Notes under the pieces: generated by a model
What the model saw: the letters and a program-made list of their open reading frames with translations, nothing else
Told to the model about the DNA's origin: nothing
Databases searched by the model: none
Position numbers and translations under genes: made by a program
NCBI GenBank assembly: GCA_023078555.1
Contig: CM041203.1
Span: 3,081,981-3,145,980, forward strand
Source of the DNA: Ulva prolifera
Lineage: Eukaryota; Chlorophyta; Ulvophyceae; Ulvales; Ulvaceae
Reading direction: 5' to 3'
DNA: 64,000 nucleotides
Part shown: positions 23,429-35,056 of the stretch, piece after piece
How positions within the stretch are numbered: the first letter of the stretch is position 1
Layout: each line of letters opens with the position of its first letter

Positions 23429-25736
23429 CTGCAACACGAGATAGCCCTGAATACCATCGCAATGACCAGATGTGATCACCGCACCCCCGGAAAACACTGA
23501 GCGAATGATCAGGACGAAGCCACCACATATGCCATTAAAAAGCAACCTCACGAGCGCAATACCCTCAGAGCTGTGACCAGGGCCCACTCGTGTCTAATTG
23601 AACTAGCCCAAATCGACACAGCCGTGTCAGACGGACCAACGCCCTGCGAGGTGAAGCACCAGAGGGAAGCGTGGCTTCAGGGGGAAAAGGCACTACGTCC
23701 TCCTGTCACACGCGAGATAGTGATTGGCAGCTAGCCGAGGGATACAAAGCGAAAACCCCGAGCGTGCCATCTTCACAGAGAATTTGGCTTCTTCACCTAG
23801 TAGGGCACAGAATGCACATTCGCCCACATTGGCTAGCCACCCAGGTGCAACACAACCATGAGCCGAGCACCCCGCACAACCTAGGTAAGACAGCACAATG
23901 CTGTCTGATAGAGTCCGACCTCGCACAAATTCATGCCTGTAAGGTCAATGGCGGCAGCAACACAGACCCATATTGATGAACCAGCCGCGAACCCTGCATC
24001 AAACTTCATGTTACGCATTTGGTCCCCATGACACTCGCTCTCGTGTGAACTTGACCAAGGCATGGGGATTGGGCGCGCCCCCAGCTCCGGACAATGAGAA
24101 CTCAGGTCCACCAGCACACATGTTAGAGATCTTTGTATCGCCGCGCTCAGGATGCCATGAAATGTGCATCCGATCACTGCTTAAGGCCGTAGCAGGCTTC
24201 GATGTCTTGGTTGTCTCATCTGTTACCGGTGCAGAGACGACTGCCAGCGACTGCTGACGAGAACGCCCAAGGTCTTCGCCTGCACCTCCACCACCATGTG
24301 CAGGTCTGTCACCTGCTAGCTTCGAACATGCAGGCTTGCTGCCAGTGTCGTGCAAACATCAGCAGAGGTCATCGAAGCCTGAGACGAACACTGCAGCAGG
24401 GGGCGACGGACTACCACCTGAGCTCCCCACAGAAAGGACGGGAGGGTCACGCAGGCCGCTGTCACTTCATCACCTGCCAGAGGCACAAAATCACAGTACG
24501 GCAGGTCGACACTGTATAGCAGACGGCGCGTGCTGGCATGGACGGAGGAACAAGAACTCATGTGGTATATAAGATACTCGATGTGGCTCCCTCTGCCAGA
24601 TCGGTGGGGAACGCATCAAGGATTGACGTCGCGCTTGGCCAGGTGCAGGCCGTGAACAGAAATTTCTGGCACAAATTCCAAAACCTGAGTACCTGATGGA
24701 CGTGTTCACCTGAGTTGTCAGCCAGTGATGCCTTCTACATATTTTCAAGGCGACTGGTCAGCAGAGAATGATCCATTCGCACATGGTGATCTCCTGTACA
24801 CAGCAACTTGTTGAAGCTACCACATGTAAGGGCCGCGGGCGGCCGGCTGGACTCCATTCCTGCTCCACAGATGAAATGTCGAAATTTGTTGGGAGTGTTG
24901 CCCTCAGGATTGCAGTTGCCAATGCACAGCAGCTCATTCATTCATGGAGATACTTGTTTCAGCTGATTCTTCGCCTTTCGCATTGCACGTTTGGAGCACA
25001 GCCAAAAGCAACGGCGATACAGCACCAGCACTGCTTGGCGCGCTGGCCACTCACCACTCAGCTGGTCATTGCAAGATGTGCCACATACTCGTGCATCATT
25101 GATGTTGGTAAGCTCGATCTTCAGGGGTTTGCAAGTGGGTTGCTACATTCAGCCTGTACCAGTTCATGTCATGTACGCAGAAAGTAGGCACGCCCTTTTC
25201 ATGTGGTCTGCATATAGCGCTTGAATTCATGATGGGGCCTCCTGTGAAGGTCCACACACTGTATGCGTACCCACAGTCTACTTTTGGCACAAGGAAAGCT
25301 TTGCATGGAGCAGTGCCCCCGGAGTCATGACCACATCATGTGTACAAACAGGGGGCCGTCACATGATTGAAGATGTAGTCTTCGCAGTGAAATGCCACTG
25401 CAAGTGTATCGCATGCAATCAACAATCGCAGATAATTCCGCATTTGCAGAAGCATCTGCAGATGTTTCCAGTGATTATATGCTGTTCATGACAGTCGTGC
25501 CTTGGCATCCGCTATGCATCCTGGCCACCCACACCATCAACCAATGGGGATCACACTGAATTCCACACACACTATATATATAAAGATAGGAACCAGTGCT
25601 CGTAGCAGTGGCAGAGGTGATTGTTGTTGGTTCCGTCATGCACCATGTTCTACATGGGACACCTTGCAGATGACACTGTTCTCATGCACCTTGCTGTTGC
25701 GGGGTCGGGGGAGCACATGGCTTGTGTCGTCCGTGT
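23429..25736. other. Unresolved region, perhaps holding 5' exons of the PP2A subunit gene
   Basis: No gene model could be completed. Minus-strand segments that look partly protein-like are 24355-24020 (Ser/Thr/Pro-rich), 24941-24735 and 25290-25150 (GYAYSVWTFTGGP). They may be N-terminal exons of the PP2A subunit or a separate gene. None has a recognised domain. A TATATATAAA stretch lies at about 25573-25582. Confidence 0.35.
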
Positions 25737-28700
25737 TCACCTTCGATTGCTGCTGGCAATTTTGACTACGACCGCGCCTGCAACGGCAATCACAGCACTC
25801 GCAGTTGCCACAAGCGCAGGATACTTGCCGCAAAAGTCAGAGATCGCCGCTGCAGTGTTGCCAGCCCAGTCTACAAGCACGTCGATGCCACTTTCTTCGT
25901 CCTCCTCCTCAATTGACATTCCGAATTCTCTATCTGCATCACCCTGCCTGGAAGGTCTGGGTGGAGCAGGCTCTATTTCTGGCACACGATTGGCCTCTGC
26001 ATGAATGGGCCATGTGAGGGACCCCACACAATCAACTGACGCTACGATGATGAAAGGCTGCTACAGGTACAGTATTAGCTTGAGGAGAAAAGAGCTTACT
26101 GGGCACAGCTGTTTGCGGTGATGCTTCAACCCCCTGACCGTTCATACCTGTGGGCTGAACATCCCCTGGCGAGCTGGAGCTCTGTTCGGCTCCCTGCAAG
26201 ACAATACTCATGATCAAACACATGAAACCTTAAAAAAGCTGATGGCAACATAACACTCCTGATCTTTGCACTCTCGATATCAAACAGCGCCAACACAGGT
26301 TCACACTTGCGCAGCTTCCTGTAATTTCTCGCGGGCATCTGGTACGGCCGAAGCACCTGCACCTACAAATGGACATACCACGTTGGTGTGACACAAATAT
26401 GCAGTTGCCCGATGCTATCTGCGATTTTGGAAGCAAACATTGCGATCATCCTTGTCACATTTGAGATACACACATCATGCATTGGGCACAGTGTCTATCG
26501 ATACCTGACTTGATTGCTGCAATATCTCGGCTGGCTCCACTAGGTTGTGTCTCAGGCATTTCAGATGAACAGTCATCAGCTGCAGATCGCTTTGCAGCTT
26601 CACTGCAGGGCGCAAGACTGCTTTCATCGTTCTTCACTGCTTCCTCAGGATCTGCACAGGAAGGCGATATTGTTAATTTCCATCATTGATACTTCCCAGA
26701 TGGCCAACTGATCATGGTTGGGGACCACAACCATACTTAGCACGGACAGTGATTTAACACAGGTGAACAGAGCAAAGACAGTACATACGCTGACTGACGC
26801 TGATGCACTCAGACCAATGTGACTGCATGTATGCTCTGATCGCAAAATATCGAGATGGCATTGTTACTGGAATACGAAGAGCAGCTTTCATGACAACTGC
26901 ACCTGGAGTTGTGGGTCCCACAGCATCATGGCTTGTCGGTCCGGAATCTGGGGCCTGCATGATAGAGCATCAGTACGCTGTGCATTGCAACGAGCAAATG
27001 AGCAAGATCTCTGAACCTCTAAAACAAAGCAGCTACTGCCTCAGACTCTTTGCTTGCGAGTGGACGTAGTACCTGCGGTGACTGCCGAACTGCGGCGGGC
27101 TCATTGCTTGGATACGGTCGCTCATATGGCTCAGTAGTCCCTGCATCCAATGGCCAACATGAAAGAAAATTCCTTGACGACGTCAAACATAGGGTGCGAT
27201 GGGCCAGGTCGCGGGACAAAATTGTGTCTACTCATTACAAACGAGCCCAACATGGGCGAATGAGGCAACACCATGAATTCATGAGAGCAGGATTTGCATA
27301 CCACTGACGTGCACTGCACCAGCATCTGCAGAGTCAATTGCTGTAATGTTGGATGCCTCGGTCAATTCATGCTGAGCAGCATGATCTTGTGCTCCTTGCC
27401 GCAACAACCACCCTTCGGCATCACACTGCTCCGCTGCTCTTGCAGCCTGCAAGTTGCACCTCTCAACGTTGGATGTACTGTGCGGATGCTGGCTCTGCTG
27501 TGTAGATGCGAAACAAGCGATCGCTCCCAGTACACAGTGACCACAGCCACACAGCGATGAACTGATGTGAACACGACGTTCAGGACTCACATGCCATATG
27601 CAACGTATACACTCATGCATTTCAGCATGTGCAACAACTGCTACACCTCGTCGGTCTGAACAAGCAACTGCGCCGCATAGCTATAGCACATAGTGACCTC
27701 CTTGCAAAAGATCAGCACGGCGACTGGAGATGAATTCCAGTGTGGCACGCACCTCCAGCGCAGTGCGCTCCTTGCCGTCTTGCTGCTCCGGTGACGCACC
27801 CGCACGAACAAGCGCAGCCATGATGGATATGTTTCCAGCAACTGCAGCTGTGTGCAGAGGAAGCTTACCTGTGTCACATTGCTTGACACTGGCCACCCCA
27901 GGTGACGCAGACAATAGAGCCTGAACTTGATCTATGCGACCTGAACAAACAGCGTCCAGCAGAGCATCGACATTGATTTGGTCATTGACGAGCTGATCCG
28001 CTGTTGCTCCAAGCTCCGCTGCAGTGCAGCTGCAGTTAACACCCAGAGATACACGTAGACTAGCACATGGCTTTGTGCAGATTGGTCTTGTGCAGATCGG
28101 TGGCTCATCTGTGCCAGCCACATAGGCAGCACCGTTTCTCATACCTGACAGGCTCTGACTCGCAATCATGCCGCGGACTTCATCAACTGATACTGTCTGC
28201 CCTGAATCCCTCAAGTGACTCAGCAACACACGAGCCTTCTTCTCATCTGCATCACTGAGTGTGGGTATGTCCCACTTGGTGTTGCTTGAGTGTACTATGC
28301 CAATTTGGCGCTCTTCCTCAGATCCACGACTGACTGACTTCAAGCTCGGACAAGATGAAGAGCAGAACCTATACTCCGTATGGGGAGTCATGGCCCTGGT
28401 TCAGGTGCTGATCAGGCCAAGAAGCAAAGCAGGGCTGTTGGCAGCCGGCACCAGCAGAAACGTACAAGTGGAGCTCTTTACGCTGATCTTTTGTAAGATT
28501 TGCATTGAACCACATCTCCGCTGACTTGTCTTGATCACACCCTGCTTTGAACCATTCGACTGCCTTAGCTTTCTCAGCCCATGCAAGTTCATATCGAAGA
28601 GATTCTTGCGGCCCAGTATCGCCACCCGTAAGCCCGTTCGCATCATCTGCACCCACAACCGGTTTGTGATCACCTTCGCGGGGCGTCGTGAATGCGGGCA

Positions 28701-28929
28701 AATGTACATCGCAGCGGTTCTTCATCTCGGAGGACAAATTGAATTCGATGCAAGTCCATTCAGAACTGTCCGGCACACCTAGTTTCGTACTACCTTCCAG
28801 AAATTCAATGCCACCGATGTGAATGTCAACGGTGATCTTCATGCCATTTTCTGCAGCTGGTGGTACGGAAGCGCTCGCAGCGCTTTTGGCCGCGCGCCCC
28901 TTCTTTCGCCGTCTGCCTGATTGACCCAT
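25737..28929 (-). CDS. R3H-ankyrin protein with C-terminal membrane anchor
   Basis: Nine exons on the minus strand (28929-28466, 28368-27753, 27446-27302, 27140-27073, 26954-26903, 26651-26505, 26362-26307, 26193-26148, 25996-25737) sum to 618 codons including stop, every junction in phase. Residues 1-20 are strongly basic (GRRRKKGR). An R3H-like motif at about 147-180 reads RKELH, eight residues, then LKSVSRGSEEER, matching the RxxxH and SxSxG spacing of that nucleic-acid-binding fold. At about 265-340 ankyrin-type repeats appear (LHTAAVAGNISIMAALVRAG). A long disordered, acidic Ser/Pro-rich linker follows. The protein ends with a hydrophobic segment (YPALVATASAVIAVAGAVVV) and KIASSNRR, the layout of a tail-anchored membrane protein. 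I do not know a named family with this combination. RNA or DNA binding tethered to an organelle surface is an inference. Confidence 0.75.
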
Positions 28930-29939
28930 GATCACAGATCCACGTCGAGGGGTAAGAACAAATTATCTCGAGCACAAGTGCATCAGCTACTGCGAACCCA
29001 GCGCTCTCGAAGCCCTCGTATCGCAGATCATACACCCCCTCCTGCACGGAAGGCCATGCTACGGAACGGTTCGAACACCGTGATGTACAATGTGAGGTGC
29101 AGCCCTCCTAAAGTGTCAGACCGGAAGCAAAGCGGCCGGGGCGTGCCTCGTGGGCGTTGTTATCTGCGGTATCAGTGACAGCGCTAGCTGCCCTGTCGCC
29201 ACGGTGCACAGTTCGACGTGACATGTGGACGAACGCGGCAACTTCTTGTACTGAGGTCAGTACATCTGAGACATGATACTAGCATTGCCGATTGTGCTCA
29301 ACAAACTGGGGTGCGAGCAGCTTCCAGAACTCGCCCCACCACATGATCGATCCTCCATTCGCAAGTCGCAACGCCATCATGATCCTGTTCGAGGCTGCGC
29401 AGCTCCTGGCTGCATCGGGCACAACGACATGCTGCGCAGCTCCTCGAGCCATTGCGCATATGAATTTTCAACGCAGCCATACGGCAGCAAGGTGAAAGTA
29501 TTGTTATGTAGTTTCGTGCACTGCTGGACCCAGAGGTACGCCGGCTTCAACGCTTGATCAGCACTGCTCCTCAGCCAAACAGTATTCCCGAGGCATGCAT
29601 ATGGTGCTGCTGTAGCCCTAACGCATTATACACACTGATTTGGATTCGAAGGTTCGCAACTCTCGAAGGTAGTGTACACATTACAGTTTCTCAGAGCCAG
29701 CTGCTTGTTCTGGTCGTTGATTGGGAAAGATGATTGAAGTTGTGCTGTGGCCGGCACACGTGCTTTGTACAACCACGTGGTCCCGTCCGATGACCTCACG
29801 CCACTCACGGGCCGCCCGGCCTGAGCGGCACGGCGCGATGCCCTGGCTACCTGTTGGACGGTTGTCGCTGTATGCACGCGCGGCCTTATCCGCTTTGTAG
29901 CGGTCGGCCCTGCCTTGCCATTTGCCTTAGCTGACCGGT
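28930..29939. other. No confident gene
   Basis: Upstream of the R3H-ankyrin gene start, so it should hold its promoter. A minus-strand frame of 83 codons at 29626-29877 has no recognisable domain. Confidence 0.4.
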
Positions 29940-30414
29940 CTTGCGCTCGGCGTGCCGCGCATTAGCGCTGCCCTTGCCGTGCGTTTGAGTGTGGCCCGCC
30001 GCCGGGGCGCGACCGGGGGGTTTGGGCGGGCCGGGCTGGGGATGGGGGATCGGGGGTCTGGGTTTACGGGTGGGCGGGGTGGTGTGCGGGTGATGGGCCG
30101 GGTGGGGTTGACTGGGGGAGGCTGGGGCCTCTCCGGGGTGATTGTTGGTCGGTGTGTTTGGCTTTGCTACCTGGGCTACTTGTGCTTTCGGGGCTCTGGG
30201 ACCGGGCTGGGGGCAGGGTGCGAGTGGGAGTGGGGGTGGGCGTGTGTCCTCTGAGAATCTATGTCCATTGTTGGGGGTTTGTAGGTTTTGCGTATAATGA
30301 GTGGATGTGCCGGGAGAGATTGCACGGGTGCGTTGGACCGTGTTGCTGGGTGTGTTCTCGATTTGCTTGCTGTTTTTGCGGTGCTGCCCGCCTCGCCTAC
30401 TTCATCCTTGTAAC
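29940..30414 (+). repeat. GC-rich dispersed repeat, copy 4 (ends TCCTTGTAAC)
   Basis: A G-rich block (30000-30245) leads to a terminus at 30373-30414 that reads TTTGCGGTGCTGCCCGC, TCGCCTACTTCATCCTTGTAAC. The whole block matches the reverse complement of 9962-10430 and the terminus matches 9181-9222. The adjoining composition is ordinary on the right side, so the right end is sharp at the AAC; the left end is vague. Confidence 0.7.
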
Positions 30415-30876
30415 ATCTTCATCTATACAGGCTCTGCATTCAGTCTTGTCTCTCGTGCGTGTGGAAGTGTTACGTGCTGCCTGTCATACCATGACCCATG
30501 CATGTGGACCCTTGAGACCTGGTGAAATGCACCACGTCGGCTCGACACTGAGGCTCAAACGTGCACCGCTATGCCGGCAAATGTCCCAGCATAGCATCCA
30601 GAAACTATTCTCAGTCATCCTCGCGGCGCTGGTAGTAGTGTCGATGCCGCCACGAGCTGCAAGGGGGTGCACCGTGGGTGGCCGCTGCCTCATGAGGTGC
30701 TATGTTTTTGCGGGAGGGTGATAGCTGAGAAGCGTGCCAATTTACAAAAGCTCGGGCCATTATATGGCAGACAAACATCAAAACAACAACATATTGGCGA
30801 CAAAATATCAGCACACAACCCAGACAGCAAGCCGGACTACAATACGACCGCCTGGCTGACCACCCTGATAGTGCAG

Positions 30877-31071
30877 AAGGGGACATTCACGGGCATCTCC
30901 GACACCCAGGAGGAGGGTGACCGGACGAGCCTGCGGATCACAATCAAGGTGAAGCGCGGCAGCGAGCCGGACGTGGTGCTCGGCAACCTCTACAAGCACT
31001 CGTAGCTGCACACCCCCTTCAATTTCAACATGGTGGTGCTGGTTGACGGCGTGCCGCAGGTGATGACGCTG
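30877..31071 (+). pseudogene. gyrA: DNA gyrase subunit A exon fragment with in-frame stop
   Basis: The frame from 30877 reads GISDTQEEGDRTSLRI, KVKRGSEPDVVLGNLYKH, then S, stop (TAG 31003-31005), LHTPFNFNMVVLVDGVPQVM. This is the well-conserved GyrA stretch GI.D.RDESDR...LKR...P.VVLNNLYKHTQLQ..F..NM.ALVDG, closest in wording to plastid/cyanobacterial-type gyrase. The position of the stop is normally Gln (CAG), so one C-to-T change explains it. A TGCAG acceptor lies immediately before 30877. No other gyrA exons occur nearby. This looks like a duplicated, decayed exon. It lies between two repeat termini (30414 and 31143). Confidence 0.8.
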
Positions 31072-31126
31072 GAAACTGCTCGTGGCATTCACATACTTCC
31101 GGTTCCAGGTGTGCTGAGAGGAGTCC

Positions 31127-31143
31127 GATTTTGTCCTTGTAAC
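31127..31143 (+). repeat. Repeat terminus, copy 5 (TTGTCCTTGTAAC)
   Basis: Short match to the dispersed-repeat end, 55 bases after the gyrA fragment. Without the G-rich block the assignment is weaker than for the other copies. Confidence 0.4.
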
Positions 31144-33808
31144 ACGTCCAAACACTGCGGCTTGGGTGTGCGGTGTCGTTGTTCCTGTTCTTGCAATGCA
31201 TGATGTTCCTGCAATGCCACCTGCCTCCTTGCCAATTTCATTGTAATACACACCCCCAACCCCACTGCAGCCTCCTCACGGGCGCTCCCAGACTAGGCTG
31301 CCAGCCGCCGCCGCGCATGGGCCCCCGTCACACCCCACACACATCTGTGGGGCCATGGCCGCGCTGCGCTGTACTGCCGCTCCCTCACCGCCCCCCAGCC
31401 ACAACCCTCACCAAATTACACATAAGTTGCGCCAGCCGTGAGATACTGACTCCAGGCCTTGCAGCCACCGACCTCACCCTGTGCAGGTCAGAGAGCTGGA
31501 ACCAAGTGGCGCATCCCCATGAGATTTGGCGTGCAGTAGATGAGGCATATGCAATCGCACTCGGAAGAAAGCAAGATGCATATGCTTAAACCTTACACCA
31601 ACTCTACGCGCGGTGCATCAAGTCCTCTTGTAAGCAGTTCAGACAAGCGGTCAACTTCGGCCTTGAGCATACAATTGTATGCGTTACAGCGCATTGCCGC
31701 CTGGCACTGTCGAAATGACGTTAACGTGCCAGTCGCCACGTCTATGCACAGCCACAAACCTTATGCAGAGCAGAACATTCGTCAAGCACCCCAAAAAAAA
31801 AAAATCGCACTCCGGGCAGTTTTCTGGGACGGCGCGGATTACCCCAGCGCCGTCCTAGGAAACTGCCCGGAGTTTTATCCAAAAAAAATATTTTGCCCTG
31901 ACTTTCCGGCTGTAGACCACTGGTGGACACCCTTTATGTGCACGATGAACAGCATTTCGGAACAGTGTTTGAATCCTTCAGGCTCCGCGATCGCGAGTAG
32001 TGCTGTGCTAGCGCTGTGGTGCCATGATGATGGCTAGCTGTGGCGCTACAACTGCACGACCATCACCTCACCAAAAATCACCATTATTCATGCAGCTGGT
32101 CGTCATCTCAATTCACTAGCCCTTACATGGATGATATACTAGCGCAGCTAGCTGGTCGCAGCCACAGCCGAAACGGCACATGGGCACGCCAACTTCATCC
32201 ATGACCGACATTCATTGACCGCCATGGCGCGCCATTAGTGTTACAAGCACGCATGCTGATGCGCATGCGCAGTGCTAGTCGGATCCGGAGAGGCAGGTGC
32301 ACCACATTTACGTGCGCTGCACACTGTATGCAACACCTCGCAATCCCATCACAGCAGTATCTCTAAACCAGTGCTCCCAAACGCAGAACAATCGCAGGCA
32401 GGTCACCCGAACCACTCCGCATCCCGCGCACCGCGCAGCCCACCTGCGATTCTTGCAAGCGCACAAAGACCACACCACCCGAACGCACAAGCACCCCACC
32501 AGCATAAACGTTTTTGAGAATCCACCTCCAGCGCCAAGCAGCGTCACCACCGATCAATGTATCCATGTGATTTGCAAATGCCTGTCCAAAATCGAGGCGG
32601 CAAAACACATTATACATTTCATTTGTCACAGTGTCGATATGCAGCTCGCCTGAGTCACTTCGTACAGTGTTTGCAAATGCTGGAAGTACGAAGTCGCATG
32701 ACGCGGTTACGCTTGCGCGCACGTGCACAGCGTCGACAGTCGACTGCAGTCTACGGCTGGGACAGACTGCCGCGCCAACTCGAGCTCATTGACATCGATG
32801 CATCCGCATCTGAAAGCCACACGAACGCTGCATGCGGATATAAAGATATCCAAGCACACCCCTTCACAATGAAAAACCCATGTTTGCCAGCAAGCCTTCT
32901 CGAACACGCATTTGATTCTCTTACATTTGATTGTCCAGAGCGCTCTCAACACCACCTGGATCTTGTGATTCGCTAGCGTGCTTCGCGCCTGTGCACTAAT
33001 ATTCTTACAAACAGCGGCCACGAGAGATATCAGAACGTTTTGCTCAGGAAAATTTCTGTACACATGATGACGTCGAGCGCCTTGCAGCCCGCGATGAGAC
33101 GCGCATCAAGATTGCGCAGCTTGTCCCACCGGCCCAAAGCGGCGTACAAGGAAGCACCAATCGTACGCCATCCTGTAGGAAAAAACCAGACAATGCTGCT
33201 GGGATCATCTCTGTTGAGCTTGTGCAATATGATGACAATGCACATTGCCACCGCCTGCGCACAATTCGTGCCTGTAATGCCAGCTTCAGGCGATGGTCGA
33301 ACGCCGATGCTGCAGCATGCTAGTCCTCTCATGCAGGAGTAGTCTGATCTTCTCTTCATCGATCACGACCGCTGTCGGCCATAGCGTGTTCGTGCCGTCC
33401 GAATATAGGCATCGCCATTTTCATTGGTGCAGAGCCACACTAGTCGGACTCGTGCAATGATACCATACACTCGACATAGGTGCCACATAGCCCGTACAAC
33501 CAGCTCTGCATACCCAGTAGGACAGTTGATGTTGCTCTGCTGGATGTAATGTGCCATCTCAATACATGCGGTGCTCGTGTGTCGAAGTCCGCCATCGCCG
33601 TTCGAGAGGACGCACGACGGACTACTGTCTGGCAGCGTGCAGCTTTCACTGCGAATTTATGTTCCCGAAGTATTAGCACGATCGCCCGTGCATTTGAGAT
33701 TGTGGTGGCCGATTCTTGGACGTGCCCAGGTCCTGGCTCCTGGGCATCCGGCGTTCGTGGTTGGCAATCGCTGCAACGCCAGTATGCAATATCTCAGCAT
33801 TTCTTGCC
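31144..33808. other. No confident gene; repeat-rich and possibly decayed mobile sequence
   Basis: Holds the foldback element at 31791-31888. Minus-strand frames at 33363-33557 (NINCPTGYAELVVRAMWHL) and 33030-33359 look partly protein-like but are broken and could not be assigned. The 5' exon and transit peptide of the following carotene hydroxylase may lie near 33570-33800. Confidence 0.35.
31791..31888. mobile_element. Short foldback (MITE-like) element with 10-bp flanking direct repeats
   Basis: Arms 31809-31835 and 31847-31873 are 27-base inverted repeats around an 11-base loop. There are only two differences, and both become G-U pairs in RNA. The same ten bases, CCAAAAAAAA, flank it at 31791-31800 and 31879-31888, as expected of a target-site duplication. 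It is too short to code. A small-RNA hairpin is the alternative reading. Confidence 0.65.
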
Positions 33809-35056
33809 ATGCAGAACACCGAGGCCTTTCATACAAACGTAGAACACGCTATGGATTCTGTCCAGCTGTCAACGGCGGATGAGGAGCGTGCTGCAAAGCT
33901 TCGGGCACGGAAGGTCCAGAGGGACAGGTGAGTGCACTGACCTTGCATGACAACACAGTGGCAGCCCATCTGCAACTAGAATTGCTTACCTCCGCTCCTG
34001 TTATCGTGTTGAGCTGACACGCGTAGCTCCGCAGCTGCATGTGAAAGCACGCATCGATCGCGCTGCACGTCGCACACACACCAGTGTTACAGAGCCGCAT
34101 GTTAACAGAAGGCAAACCTCAACTGACAAGCGCAAAATTAACGCTCGCATTCCTGCAGAGAACAGCTGATGTATCGCACCTCAGCGATCGCTGCTTCTGC
34201 CCTGTTCATCGGCATGGCTGTGGCTGCCACATACTATCGCTTTTTCTTTCACGCACGGGGCACCTTCCCGATAACAGAGTTTTGGTGTACACTGTTTTTC
34301 ATTGGTGGTGGAATGGTGCGCTCACATTGTACGGCTGCTGTCCTGCCGGCATGACGTTGACATGGACATTTCTTGCATTCACACCAGCTGCATCTGTCGG
34401 TGCTTCGTTTACCGCCAGCTTGTACAGTAAATTTGGTTTACAGGTTATGATGGAGATGTATGCAAGATGGGCACACCGTGTTCTCTGGCATGACTTCGTA
34501 CCTGGCTGGGCTGTCCACAAATCACACCATGAGGCCCGTGAGGGGCCTTTTGAAGCGAATGATATTTTTGCAGTCATGAACGCTGTTCCTGCAATTGCTT
34601 TGACGGCTTATGGCTTCTTCACCCCATCAGAGTTCGGGGGCATGTGCTTCGGCCTGGGTATGGGGATCACAGTCTTTGGAATTGCTTATATGTTTGTACA
34701 TGATGGTACGTTTCGTATCCAGTCTCATGATTTCTCTACAAGATATTAAGTCAAGTTGGCATCCCGATTAGTCGTGCAAAAGCTTGATCTCCCAATCTGC
34801 GTATGCAGGGCTCGTGCACAAGCGCTTCCCTGTCGGTCCAATTGCTGAGGTGCCACAGCTGAAGCGTATTGCGATTGCACACCGCATGCACCACACAGAT
34901 AAATACGGAGGACTGCCCTATGGCATGTTCCTTGGCCCACAGGAGCTTGAAGCAGCTGGTGCAGGAGCTGAGCTGGATAGGCTCGTTGAGGAGATGAAGC
35001 TGACCGCAGCAAAGCAGAGAGAAGATAAGGACATCTCTACAAAATCTGTGCGATGA
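33809..35056 (+). CDS. CHYB: Beta-carotene 3-hydroxylase (CrtZ/BCH type), plastid
   Basis: Non-heme di-iron enzyme that adds 3-hydroxyls to beta-carotene rings, giving beta-cryptoxanthin and zeaxanthin for the xanthophyll pool. Exons 33809-33927, 34159-34315, 34444-34705 and 34809-35056 join in frame to 261 residues. After a basic/acidic helix (ADEERAAKLRARKVQRDREQ) come membrane segments. All four histidine boxes are present: HRVLWH, HKSHH (in HKSHHEAREGPFEANDIFA), HDGLVH and HRMHH (in HRMHHTDKYGGLPYGMFLGP). The ending is a charged coil (ELDRLVEEMKLTAAKQREDK). The ATG at 33809 leaves no clear transit peptide. An upstream exon, perhaps within 33570-33800, may supply one, so the start is uncertain while the core is secure. 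Confidence 0.92.

Noticed and set aside
29040..29090. GGTTCGAACACC, resembling a tRNA B box
   Set aside because: No matching A box, anticodon stem or acceptor stem could be folded around it.
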